From: a virus
Reading direction: 5' to 3' (one strand)
Length of the DNA: 26,656 bases
IMG/VR virus record: IMGVR_UViG_3300022745_000130
Span: 1 to 26,656 of that record
A model generated the notes under the pieces. The model had not been told where the DNA came from, searched no databases, and saw nothing but the letters and a program-made list of their open reading frames with translations. Shown one piece after another: positions 13,987 through 21,101 of this stretch (position 1 is its first letter; each line of letters begins with the position of its first letter). A program made the position numbers and the translations under genes.

Positions 13987-16073
13987 CGCTCGACCCCCTC
14001 ACCCAGCGCCCACTTGACGTCGGCGTCGCCGCCGGAAAGCTCGAAGGTGAGGCCGGAGAGCTCGACGCATCCTTGCCCCAGGCCCACCTGCGCGAACTCG
14101 AACTGGAGCTCATGGCCCGCGCCGTTCCACGCGATCGGGAACACGCGAGGCGCCGGCCGCAGCCAGTACGCCGTTTCGTTCGTGTCCCACACACCGGTGG
14201 TGTAGGTGTCGAGGCTGTACTCCGTCTCGCCCGACAGGGCGCCGGTGCCGGCGATGCTGACGTTGAACGGCTCCGGCAACGCGATGTCCGGCGTCGAGTA
14301 GCTGCCGATCGGCTTCTCGATCAACAGCGCGCGGTTCGCACGCCCACGGAACGTCAGGCCACCGTAGCTCTCGCGGAAGTCCGCTGAGAGCTCACCGTGG
14401 AGCTCCACGCGTGTGATGTTGGCGACCGTGGTTTTCGGTCCCCACCACGCGGTGCGGTACAACCACGCCGTGCCCCCGTCCGGTGTGCTTGCGGGCTCGG
14501 CCGTGAAGGTCAGCCCGCCAGCCGCCATCAGCCCGATCAGCTGCCCGCGCTGATCATCCTGCGAGACGATGTGTGACAGCGCACTTGCACACTCCTCGGT
14601 GCGCAACGACCACTCGTTGTGGAGGTAGTGGTACACCCACAGGGCGTTGTTGTCCGTACCCGGCAGGGACAGCACGACCTCCTGGTAGCGTGCGTCGCGC
14701 GCGGCCACGGCGTTGGGAAGCTGCTGCGGATCGACCACGCCCCAGCTGAGCGTCATCCCCGGCGCCAACGGCTTGACGTTCGTGGGCTCGCTCTCGCTGG
14801 CGAGCGTGCCCTCCAAGATCATCGGCCCGTCGTCGGACAGGAACATGAGCCCCACCTCGGGGATCTCCACGATCGCGTGCGGCGCGACGCAGCCGGTGTC
14901 GCTGGTCAGCGTGCGGATCTCGAAGCCGCTTGCCGTATTGACCGACTGCTTGATCAGGAACACGCCCCGCCGCTTGAACACGACGAGCGAGTCCTTGAAC
15001 GTGGCCAGCCCCGTGATCTCGCCGCCACCCACGCCGCCCGCGTCGAAGTAGTAGTCCGCGGGAAACTGCTCAAGGAACCCCGGCGTGGAGTAGAACACGC
15101 GCTCCGGATAGGCCGGCGAACCCGCGAGCCACCAGCACCCGCCGAACGACGCCTGGAGGCGAACGCCCGCCGGGATGCAGCCGAGCTTGGACTCGTCGAG
15201 CTCGAGGCCCAGGTATGCATCCGGGCACGAGTCAAGCCACTGTTGCGCGCTCCCCGACGTGAACTCCTGCAAGAAGTACAGGCTCACGCGCGCGCCCGTC
15301 AGCGCAGACACGCCGTCCACGTTGGGGGTGCGGTACAGCCGGATGGTCCGAACGTGCGCCGGCGCATCGGGGATCGAGACGTAGATCATGGAGCGCAGGC
15401 CGGCCGCGCCGTTGGTCCCGCTGACCCACACGATGTCCGACGTCGGCGACTCGCAGCCCACGTCGTTCACCCACGTCACCGCGTACCCGAACTTGAACGC
15501 GCTGTTCGCGGCGCCCACGCCAGTGTCCGGCTCGCCCTTGTTCGTCTGCCCCACGTAGTGCGAGCCGGAGATCCGTACGCGCGGCGCGGTCGCGGCCACC
15601 GGGAACCCGCACTGAACCACGCGCCCGTTGACGCTCGGATCGTTGCCGTCCCAGCGCACGGCGTTGTCGTAGCCGTTGAGGATGCGCAGCCACGCACCAT
15701 CCGGCAGGTACGTGGACCGGAGTCCGATCGACCGCAGGTTGTGGCGGCCCGTCGCCAGCGTGATCACGTCGCCGTTGTCGGAGCCACGCCACGCCTCGAG
15801 CGCCACGGACTTGGACGCCGTGGAGGTCGCGCGCTCCCACACAATCCACTGGCGACCGGCGCCACGCTGCGCCCACCAGCACAGCGAGCGGCCGGTGCCG
15901 GCGGCGATCCCCGCGCTGCCGCGCTGGCCGTACGTGCCGAACGATGGTGCCGAGCGCCAGATCCCCAGCTTGTCGAGCGTCAGGTTCTCGATGCGCTCAG
16001 CCGCGCCCTCGCGCGCGTCCGGCCGCTCGTCCATGCCGAGCAGGCGCCGAAAGATGCGGACTGCGCCCTGCAT
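13983..16073 (-). CDS. Tail nozzle / tail tubular protein B-like (beta-propeller)
   Basis: 696 residues from ATG at 16073, which follows the upstream stop as TGATG; a GTG one codon earlier is also possible. Short-tailed phage nozzles (T7 gp12, P22 gp10 positions) are beta-propeller-like rings that form the tail tube end. Diagnostic features are ENLTLDKLGIWR near the N-terminus, LNGYDNAVRWDG near 130, and YSTPGFLEQFP with EITGLATFKDSLVVFKRRG (about 328-375), the usual 'plug-and-propeller' signature. These are followed by GLMFLSDDGPMIL. Residues about 190-285 contain a fibronectin-like insert (YAVTWVNDVGCESPTSDIV). It lies directly after the adaptor gene, as in known short-tailed phages. The family call is good; exact oligomeric role is inferred. 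Confidence 0.82.
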   Translation of the reverse strand: MQGAVRIFRRLLGMDERPDAREGAAERIENLTLDKLGIWRSAPSFGTYGQRGSAGIAAGTGRSLCWWAQRGAGRQWIVWERATSTASKSVALEAWRGSDNGDVITLATGRHNLRSIGLRSTYLPDGAWLRILNGYDNAVRWDGNDPSVNGRVVQCGFPVAATAPRVRISGSHYVGQTNKGEPDTGVGAANSAFKFGYAVTWVNDVGCESPTSDIVWVSGTNGAAGLRSMIYVSIPDAPAHVRTIRLYRTPNVDGVSALTGARVSLYFLQEFTSGSAQQWLDSCPDAYLGLELDESKLGCIPAGVRLQASFGGCWWLAGSPAYPERVFYSTPGFLEQFPADYYFDAGGVGGGEITGLATFKDSLVVFKRRGVFLIKQSVNTASGFEIRTLTSDTGCVAPHAIVEIPEVGLMFLSDDGPMILEGTLASESEPTNVKPLAPGMTLSWGVVDPQQLPNAVAARDARYQEVVLSLPGTDNNALWVYHYLHNEWSLRTEECASALSHIVSQDDQRGQLIGLMAAGGLTFTAEPASTPDGGTAWLYRTAWWGPKTTVANITRVELHGELSADFRESYGGLTFRGRANRALLIEKPIGSYSTPDIALPEPFNVSIAGTGALSGETEYSLDTYTTGVWDTNETAYWLRPAPRVFPIAWNGAGHELQFEFAQVGLGQGCVELSGLTFELSGGDADVKWALGEGVER

Positions 16074-17452
16074 CACCCACCCCAGGTCAGCGTCGGCTTG
16101 CCGAGGCGGACGTGCTCACGCTGGAACGGGGACCACGCCTTCTTGGTCTTGATCGTCGAGCTCAGCGTGAGGTAGCGGTTCGCCATCTGACCGACCTTCT
16201 CCGCGGCCATCCGTTCGTGCATCCGAACGAGCTTGTCCGCGCCGTTGCGCGTACCGAGCACGATGCACACCCGGTTGACGAGGTACTCGTGGTACTGCTG
16301 CGGCATGTCGGGGCTGTCGTTCTCGGACAGCATCGCCTTGCAGCGCCGGAGGTATTGCACCTCGTACCAAGCGTCCGCCGCGGGTCGTGGCCAGAAACGC
16401 AGCGCGAAGCGCGGGGCCGCCATCGCGTCATCCCACACGAGCCGATCGGTCGCCGAGGTCGGCGGGAACGGCGCGGCGGCGTCGGTGTAGCCGGAGACGT
16501 TGGGGCCGGCCGTTCCGATGTAGTAGAACTTGTTGGACGTCCCATCGGCGCGGAAGATCAGCTTCACCTGCGGGAACGACCCCGTGTCTGTGACGTCCAT
16601 GCCCGTCAGCTGCACGGTGTTGGTCCCATCGGTGGTGACGCTCACGATGTTGGACGGCGCGCTGTACTGGCCGCCCACCATCCACACGTAGAAGTAGCGA
16701 TGCACGCCCGCGACGATGGCGCCAGCGCCGACGGTGGTGCCGACCAGCGTGCCCACCGGGGCATCGAGCGGGGGCAGCGGTTCATCCATGATGCACGCGG
16801 TCGGCGTGCCCTCGCCGTCCTGGTTCGTCGAGAGGGTGAGCTCGCGCTCGAAAGCGTGGTTCACGAAGTCGAGCGCCCCGCGCTGGCCGTCGCGGTCGAC
16901 GATGCCGAGCACCTCCGACACGTCCGGCGGAAGGATGTAGCGGTCGCGGCGGATCACCCAATCCGTCGCGTTCGCGGCCAGCGACGTGGCGACGGGCTCC
17001 TCGAAGAACAGCGACGAGACGCTCATCAGCTGGTCATTGGCGGGGTCCGGCATCCCGTACGCGGCCGTGCCACCGTAGGACGGATCGCGCGACTCCTGCT
17101 GGTACAGGTTCCTCCAGGTGGGCGGGAACGGCCCAGCGAGGCGGCCGTACCGACGGAGCCCGTTCGTCCCCTCAGACGCGCGGAACACGAGCGCATCCAG
17201 GGCCACGAACGGCCAGGGCGTGGCACCGCCGTGGGCGAACGCGCGCGACCCGCCGGTGGCGATGGCCGAGTGCGTGCGGTCCTTGTACACGCGGAGCTCG
17301 CGTTTGGCCCATCGCCAGTCCCACTTCCGCGACTCGACGAACGCGGCGCACTCCGCGTTGATCAGCGCGGCGATGTCGTTGCGCGCGGCCTGCGTCTGGA
17401 CCGCGTGCTGCGTCTCCGTCTGCACGCGCGCAATGATCGTGGCCAGATTCAC
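16073..17452 (-). CDS. Head-tail adaptor / tail tubular protein A-like
   Basis: 459 residues, GTG start at 17452 with GGAGG five bases upstream. The N-terminus (MNLATIIARVQTETQ, then AALINAECAAFVESRKWDWR) has the two-helix pattern of phage adaptors that dock under the portal. The C-terminus (YEVQYLRRCKAMLSEND, then PQQYHEYLVNRVCIVLG and a basic helix) is also typical of these proteins. Between them, residues about 235-325 carry a fibronectin/Ig-like insert (VHRYFYVWMVGGQYSAPSN, LIFRADGTSNKFYYIG). The combination places it as the gp11-like (T7) or gp4-like (P22) ring joining portal to nozzle. It is the first gene after a strong hairpin, so its expression may be set below that of the capsid genes. 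Confidence is high for 'adaptor', lower for the exact family. Confidence 0.8.
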   Translation of the reverse strand: MNLATIIARVQTETQHAVQTQAARNDIAALINAECAAFVESRKWDWRWAKRELRVYKDRTHSAIATGGSRAFAHGGATPWPFVALDALVFRASEGTNGLRRYGRLAGPFPPTWRNLYQQESRDPSYGGTAAYGMPDPANDQLMSVSSLFFEEPVATSLAANATDWVIRRDRYILPPDVSEVLGIVDRDGQRGALDFVNHAFERELTLSTNQDGEGTPTACIMDEPLPPLDAPVGTLVGTTVGAGAIVAGVHRYFYVWMVGGQYSAPSNIVSVTTDGTNTVQLTGMDVTDTGSFPQVKLIFRADGTSNKFYYIGTAGPNVSGYTDAAAPFPPTSATDRLVWDDAMAAPRFALRFWPRPAADAWYEVQYLRRCKAMLSENDSPDMPQQYHEYLVNRVCIVLGTRNGADKLVRMHERMAAEKVGQMANRYLTLSSTIKTKKAWSPFQREHVRLGKPTLTWGG

Positions 17453-17468
17453 GGAGCCTCCAAAGCAG

Positions 17469-17503
17469 GACAGCCGCGCCGAGTGTACCCCGGCGCGGCT
17501 GTC
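17469..17503 (-). terminator. Perfect 12-bp hairpin between capsid block and tail block
   Basis: Arms 17469-17480 and 17492-17503 are exact reverse complements (GACAGCCGCGCC), with an 11-base loop. It lies in a 70-base gap after the small head protein gene and before the adaptor gene, whose ribosome site starts nine bases further on. On the minus strand the stem is followed by CTGCTTTGG, not a real U-tract, so it is not a classic intrinsic terminator. A partial terminator, an mRNA-stabilising 3' hairpin or a processing site all fit. Confidence 0.6.
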
Positions 17504-17522
17504 GTTGGCGAACCGTCAGCTG

Positions 17523-17969
17523 CTAGTTGCCGGCGCCGAACAGCACGACCGTGATGGAGCCGGAGGCCGTCGCGGTGAGCGCGCGGCCCACGGCGCGCTC
17601 GGTCGTGGCGAACGCCTTTTCGAGCGTGCCGGCCACGCCGGACTTCTGCACGAGATCACCGGCGGCGATGCCGGCTTCCGCGAGCGCCAGGGTCTTGGTC
17701 CCCTGGACCACGACCATGCCCCAGGTCAGGTTCGGGATGTCGACGTCGACCACGCCGATGAAGCCCGGCGAGTCCGCCGTGGTGTCCTTCTTGATCGCCT
17801 GACCGAGCGCGGCGGTCGCCGTGCTGATCGAGAGATCCTGCACGACGGCTGAGCCGGCGGCGATCTTGGCGCCGGACCCGTTGTAGTACAGCCGCGTGGC
17901 GCGGGCGAGGTCCTGCTGCTCGGCGGTCCAGTTGGACTCCATGAGCTGCGGTGCGGGAATGCGCGACAT
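17523..17969 (-). CDS. Small head protein, decoration-like
   Basis: 148 residues, ATG at 17969 with GGAGG four bases upstream. After a 25-residue polar N-terminus the protein is built of short strands and turns: YYNGSGAKIAAGSAVVQDLS, GVVDVDIPNLTWGMVVVQGT, AAGDLVQKSGVAGTLEKAF, and SGSITVVLFGAGN at the end. The repeated 'G-A/I-AAGD/S-V' phrasing and the small, glycine-rich beta fold resemble capsid decoration or DUF2190-type proteins that sit next to major capsid genes. It follows the capsid gene by nine bases. A role on the capsid surface is inferred from fold and position; a head-completion protein is the alternative. Confidence 0.72.
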   Translation of the reverse strand: MSRIPAPQLMESNWTAEQQDLARATRLYYNGSGAKIAAGSAVVQDLSISTATAALGQAIKKDTTADSPGFIGVVDVDIPNLTWGMVVVQGTKTLALAEAGIAAGDLVQKSGVAGTLEKAFATTERAVGRALTATASGSITVVLFGAGN

Positions 17970-17978
17970 GGCGTCCTC

Positions 17979-19031
17979 CTAGTACGTCTCGCCGCGGACG
18001 CCGAGGGCGCACGAGGAGAGGCTGTTGGTGTTGAGCTGGCCCATGTGCTGGAACAGCTTGGCGCTGGAGTCGTAGAACGGCGACAGCTCCTTGTACGGGC
18101 CGGACTTCATCACGAAGCCGGCGATCGGGGTCCACTTCACGCAGGAGAAGTCGATGAAGATGCACGACCACTTCTGCGTCGCGGTCGTCGCGCCGGCCTG
18201 GGGCAGATCGGAGTAGATCGTGCTGATCTTCCGGCCGCCGAACACCATGATGCGCTTGCCGCCGTCGAGGTCCTTCTCGCTGAGGTACCGCTCGTTGGCC
18301 TGGAGCGCGCGCTTGAGGTTCTGCACGAACCCGCGCGACCCGAAGATTTCGATCTGGTCGGGCTCCATCGAGAGGGCTTCCACCGCGGTCTGCGCAGCGA
18401 ACAGCTGCGTCAAACCGTAGGTTCCGAACGCGTTCTGGAAGTCCATCGACTGGTTCTGCCAGTTGACGAGCGCCGAGTACGTGCTCTTGGACAGGCCCTC
18501 GATGGTGTTGCCCTGGGAGCCGTACGCCTCCTCCTCGAGCCAGCCGTCGGTGAAGTCCGTGCCGTTGAGCGTCTCGCAGTCCGCCCACGCCTGGAGGTCG
18601 CCGGCCGAGCCGCCGTCGAGCAGGACCTTCTGCCACTCCATCTTGAGGGCGTACTCGGTGTCCTCCTCGCGGTCCTTGGCGAGCTTGACGAGCGCGGCCG
18701 GGCCGCCGTTGATGCGCTCCTCGTGGCCGCTGATCACGACCGCGCGCGCGACGTCGCACCAGTCGACGCGAGCGCCCTGGAGCGTGGGGAACACGGTCAG
18801 GTTGTTGGCCTCGTAGCCCGTGCTGATGCGGATCGTCGAGGAGTGACGGGTCGTGCGCACCGGGATGCGCATTCCGTCACCGCCCTGCTTCGCCTCGCCC
18901 ATGCCCTTGGACATGAGCGCGTCGATGAACGGGACGGGCCTGTCGAGCCAGGACTTGACGCGCGTTTCGCGCCAAGCCTCCAGCGTCGAGTTGAGATAAT
19001 CGGCGGTCGTCGACCGGGAAGCGGCAGCCAT
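17979..19031 (-). CDS. Major capsid protein
   Basis: 350 residues, ATG at 19031 with AGAGGG five bases upstream. Composition and order suit an HK97-fold coat protein: a helical N-arm (TADYLNSTLEAWRETRVKSW), a conserved-looking PFIDALMSKG, an E-loop-like RIPVRTTRHSSTIRISTGYE, a spine-helix region (ALVKLAKDREEDTEYALKME), and a strand-rich C-terminal half with IEIFGSRGFVQNLKRAL and RIMVFGGRKISTIY. There is no cleavable pro-domain; a separate scaffold gene lies upstream. It is followed by a decoration-like gene and preceded by an 84-base gap with a promoter-like motif, which would allow the high expression expected of a coat protein. The fold assignment is by pattern and place in the gene order. 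Confidence 0.88.
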   Translation of the reverse strand: MAAASRSTTADYLNSTLEAWRETRVKSWLDRPVPFIDALMSKGMGEAKQGGDGMRIPVRTTRHSSTIRISTGYEANNLTVFPTLQGARVDWCDVARAVVISGHEERINGGPAALVKLAKDREEDTEYALKMEWQKVLLDGGSAGDLQAWADCETLNGTDFTDGWLEEEAYGSQGNTIEGLSKSTYSALVNWQNQSMDFQNAFGTYGLTQLFAAQTAVEALSMEPDQIEIFGSRGFVQNLKRALQANERYLSEKDLDGGKRIMVFGGRKISTIYSDLPQAGATTATQKWSCIFIDFSCVKWTPIAGFVMKSGPYKELSPFYDSSAKLFQHMGQLNTNSLSSCALGVRGETY

Positions 19032-19093
19032 GTGGCCCTCTCGCAGTAGGAGGTGGGGTCACGGGTGCGCCGGTGTTCCGGGGGGCCGTGTGT

Positions 19094-19108
19094 TGCCCCT
19101 ACGCTACC
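19094..19108 (-). promoter_or_regulatory. 15-base promoter-like motif upstream of the capsid gene
   Basis: On the minus strand this reads GGTAGCGTAGGGGCA. It lies in the 84-base scaffold-capsid gap, ending 62 bases before the capsid ATG. It matches 796-810 at 14 of 15 bases, same strand. A TTGCAC lies exactly 17 bases upstream of its TAGCGT, so it could be a weak sigma-70-type -35/-10 pair. The second copy lacks a good -35, which leaves a phage polymerase or regulator site as the alternative. Confidence 0.45.
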
Positions 19109-19115
19109 GCGGCCG

Positions 19116-20060
19116 TTACCCGCGTGCAAGCGCCCGTTCGAGATACGCCTTGCGTACCTCGGGGTTCGCCTGCAAGAACTCCGCGATTTTCACGGGATCG
19201 CCGCGGATCGCCTTCGGGATGGGCGATTCGTTCGTGTCCGCCGGTGGAGTTTCCTTTGCGGTGTCGCCGCGCGCGGTGCGCTTGCTCCCCGTCGCGTGAC
19301 GGATCGCACGCACCGTGTGGTACGCCGCCTCGACGGGGGTGCCGGGATGGTCCTTCCGGTACGCCTTGATGTCCTCGCGGAACGAGTCGAAGTCCGGGTT
19401 CCGCTCGGCGAACGCCTTGATCTCGTCGAGACGGCGAGACCTCTGCTGCTCCTCGAGGATCTTCTTGCCTTCGTTCTCGAGCTCCTCGACGCCTTCCGTC
19501 AGTCCCTTGGCGAAGTTGTTGAGGTACTCGTGGGCCGCCAGCTGCGCGAGCGTGCGCTGGCCTTCCGGCGAGTACGGGTCCACGCCCTTGGGATCGACGT
19601 TCGGCTTGGGCGCCTTCTGCGCGGCGTTCTCCACCAGGAGCTTGAGCCGGGCTGACTGCGCGCGGATCGACTCCTCGCGCTTGAGCACCTGCTCCGCGCG
19701 CGCGCGGAACGCCTCGCGCTCCTCGGCGAGAATCCGGTTCTTGCGGTCCCCGGCGTGGCGCATCCCGAACACGAGGTTGCGGACCACGGGGTCCTTCATC
19801 GCCTCCTCGATCGCCTTTCTCGGGACGCGGAACTCCACCTTCGAGAGCTCCTTGTACTCAGGGAAGTGCTCGGCGAACTTCTCGCCGAACATATCCACCG
19901 CGTCGATCCCGTCCTCAATCACATCGTGACCGGGGGCGAGCTTCGACGACGGGGGCGGCGCCACAGCGGGCGCGGGTGCCGTCGCGGGATCTGCGGCCGG
20001 TGCAGAGGCAGGGGCCTCGGGGGCGGCCGGATCATCGAGCAGGTCGGTTTCGGGGTCCAA
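19116..20060 (-). CDS. Probable scaffolding protein
   Basis: 314 residues, start TTG at 20060 with GGAG five bases upstream; no other start has a site. Scaffolds guide coat-protein assembly inside the procapsid and then leave. The features fit: a disordered acidic Ala/Pro N-terminus (residues 1-45), a predominantly helical, highly charged centre with long heptad stretches (NRILAEEREAFRARAEQVLK and GVEELENEGKKILEEQQRSR), and a C-terminal helical segment rich in Arg/Lys (EVRKAYLERALARG) of the type that binds coat protein. It lies immediately upstream of the major capsid gene, the usual place. No protease motif was seen, so removal would be by exit or host proteolysis. The TTG start may limit its translation. 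Confidence 0.75.
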   Translation of the reverse strand: MDPETDLLDDPAAPEAPASAPAADPATAPAPAVAPPPSSKLAPGHDVIEDGIDAVDMFGEKFAEHFPEYKELSKVEFRVPRKAIEEAMKDPVVRNLVFGMRHAGDRKNRILAEEREAFRARAEQVLKREESIRAQSARLKLLVENAAQKAPKPNVDPKGVDPYSPEGQRTLAQLAAHEYLNNFAKGLTEGVEELENEGKKILEEQQRSRRLDEIKAFAERNPDFDSFREDIKAYRKDHPGTPVEAAYHTVRAIRHATGSKRTARGDTAKETPPADTNESPIPKAIRGDPVKIAEFLQANPEVRKAYLERALARG

Positions 20061-20068
20061 GCGGGCTC

Positions 20069-20590
20069 CTACATGAACTCGTCGTACTTCTTTGCCGGTG
20101 CGGGAGATTCCGCCTCGGCCTCCTCAGAGGTTCCCGGCGGCTCGTCCTTCTCGGACGCGGCGTCGGGATCGGGAGACTTGGGGCCACCCTTGCGGACGGC
20201 CGACATCAGGGACTTGTCCTGCATCGCGCGCGCGAGCATGGACGTCGCCTCGACCATCGCGTCGGGATCGGCGGCGATCTTCTCGGGATCGACGGTGTAC
20301 TCGTCGAACTCGGAGAGGCCCTGCTTCTTCGCGTGCTCGACGAACTTCTGCCAGCCGACGAGCATCGAGTACACCTGCGGCGGCAGCTTCTTGGTCGGCG
20401 CCGCCATCGTCTCCACGTCGAACGTGCGGCCGGACAGCTTCGACACCAGCGCCTTGAGCCGGGTGGCCAGGGCGTTGGCGATCGTCGGGTCGATCTCGCC
20501 CTTCGCGGCCGGCGCCTTGCCGCCGATCTTGTTGGCGACCATGCGCTCGTTGTTCTTGCTCATGCGGTCGAGCATGTCCTCGAAACTCAT
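20069..20590 (-). CDS. Hypothetical head-module protein with acidic C-terminus
   Basis: 173 residues, ATG at 20590 with AAGGAG five bases upstream and an ATGA overlap with the zinc-ribbon gene's stop; the longer Arg-rich frame upstream is a shadow. The N-terminal half is helical (FEDMLDRMSKNNERMVANK, ANALATRLKALVSKLSG). The middle has PQVYSMLVGWQKFVEHAKKQ. The last 45 residues are Pro/Asp/Glu/Ala-rich and probably disordered, ending KKYDEFM. No family is recognised. Sitting between portal and scaffold, it could be a second scaffold, an assembly chaperone or an internal head protein. The acidic tail and small size favour an assembly factor, but this is inference. Confidence 0.73.
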   Translation of the reverse strand: MSFEDMLDRMSKNNERMVANKIGGKAPAAKGEIDPTIANALATRLKALVSKLSGRTFDVETMAAPTKKLPPQVYSMLVGWQKFVEHAKKQGLSEFDEYTVDPEKIAADPDAMVEATSMLARAMQDKSLMSAVRKGGPKSPDPDAASEKDEPPGTSEEAEAESPAPAKKYDEFM

Positions 20591-21090
20591 AGGTACTCCT
20601 TGGGCGTTTCGCCCCGTTTCAACGCCTGCTTCCGCGCCTCGGCCTTGTCCTTGCCCTCGGTGTCCATGTACCGCCGGAAGCCGGCGAACTCGGGCGCGTT
20701 CTTGAGCTTGTCCTGGTACGCGGCGTACCGCTCGGTGCGGGTGTTGTGCTCGATCTGCTCGTCCATCGACCGCTCGAGGTTCACGTCCCCATCCACGGGG
20801 ACGAGCCCGCGCTCCTTGCACAGCTGACGCCGGTGGGCGGCGGACTTGACGATGCACTGGAGCCCGCGATCGTACCGCGGGTAGTGCTTGCCCACGCCGG
20901 CCTCGTCGCCGAGCTCGATCCCCCGACCGAGCGCGACGATCGAGCGGTACTCCGTGCCGGCGCACTTCGGACAGCTGAGGTCGTCCTCCTTGCCGTCGGG
21001 CTGATCGAGGTTGCCCCACTCGCCCATGTGCTCGAACAGGTCGTACTTGGTCTTGCACGCGGAGCATTCCCGCGTCGTGATGGCTGGCAT
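20587..21090 (-). CDS. Zinc-ribbon (FmdB-like) protein in the head operon
   Basis: 167 residues, ATG at 21090 with GAGGG five bases upstream. The N-terminus has two CxxC pairs, CSACKTKYDLFEHM at about 9-12 and LSCPKCAGTEYR at about 40-43. Together they form a four-cysteine zinc ribbon like that of FmdB-type proteins. A lone Cys pair further on (LQCIVKS, QLCKERG) surrounds a basic segment typical of 'zinc ribbon plus Gly-Leu' phage proteins. The C-terminal half is helical and charged (MDEQIEHNTRTERYAAYQDK). Zinc ribbons bind nucleic acid or protein partners. Similar small proteins are found near phage portal genes, but their task is not established. It starts 11 bases after the portal stop. 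Confidence 0.78.
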   Translation of the reverse strand: MPAITTRECSACKTKYDLFEHMGEWGNLDQPDGKEDDLSCPKCAGTEYRSIVALGRGIELGDEAGVGKHYPRYDRGLQCIVKSAAHRRQLCKERGLVPVDGDVNLERSMDEQIEHNTRTERYAAYQDKLKNAPEFAGFRRYMDTEGKDKAEARKQALKRGETPKEYL

Positions 21091-21101
21091 GTTGTCCCTC
21101 G

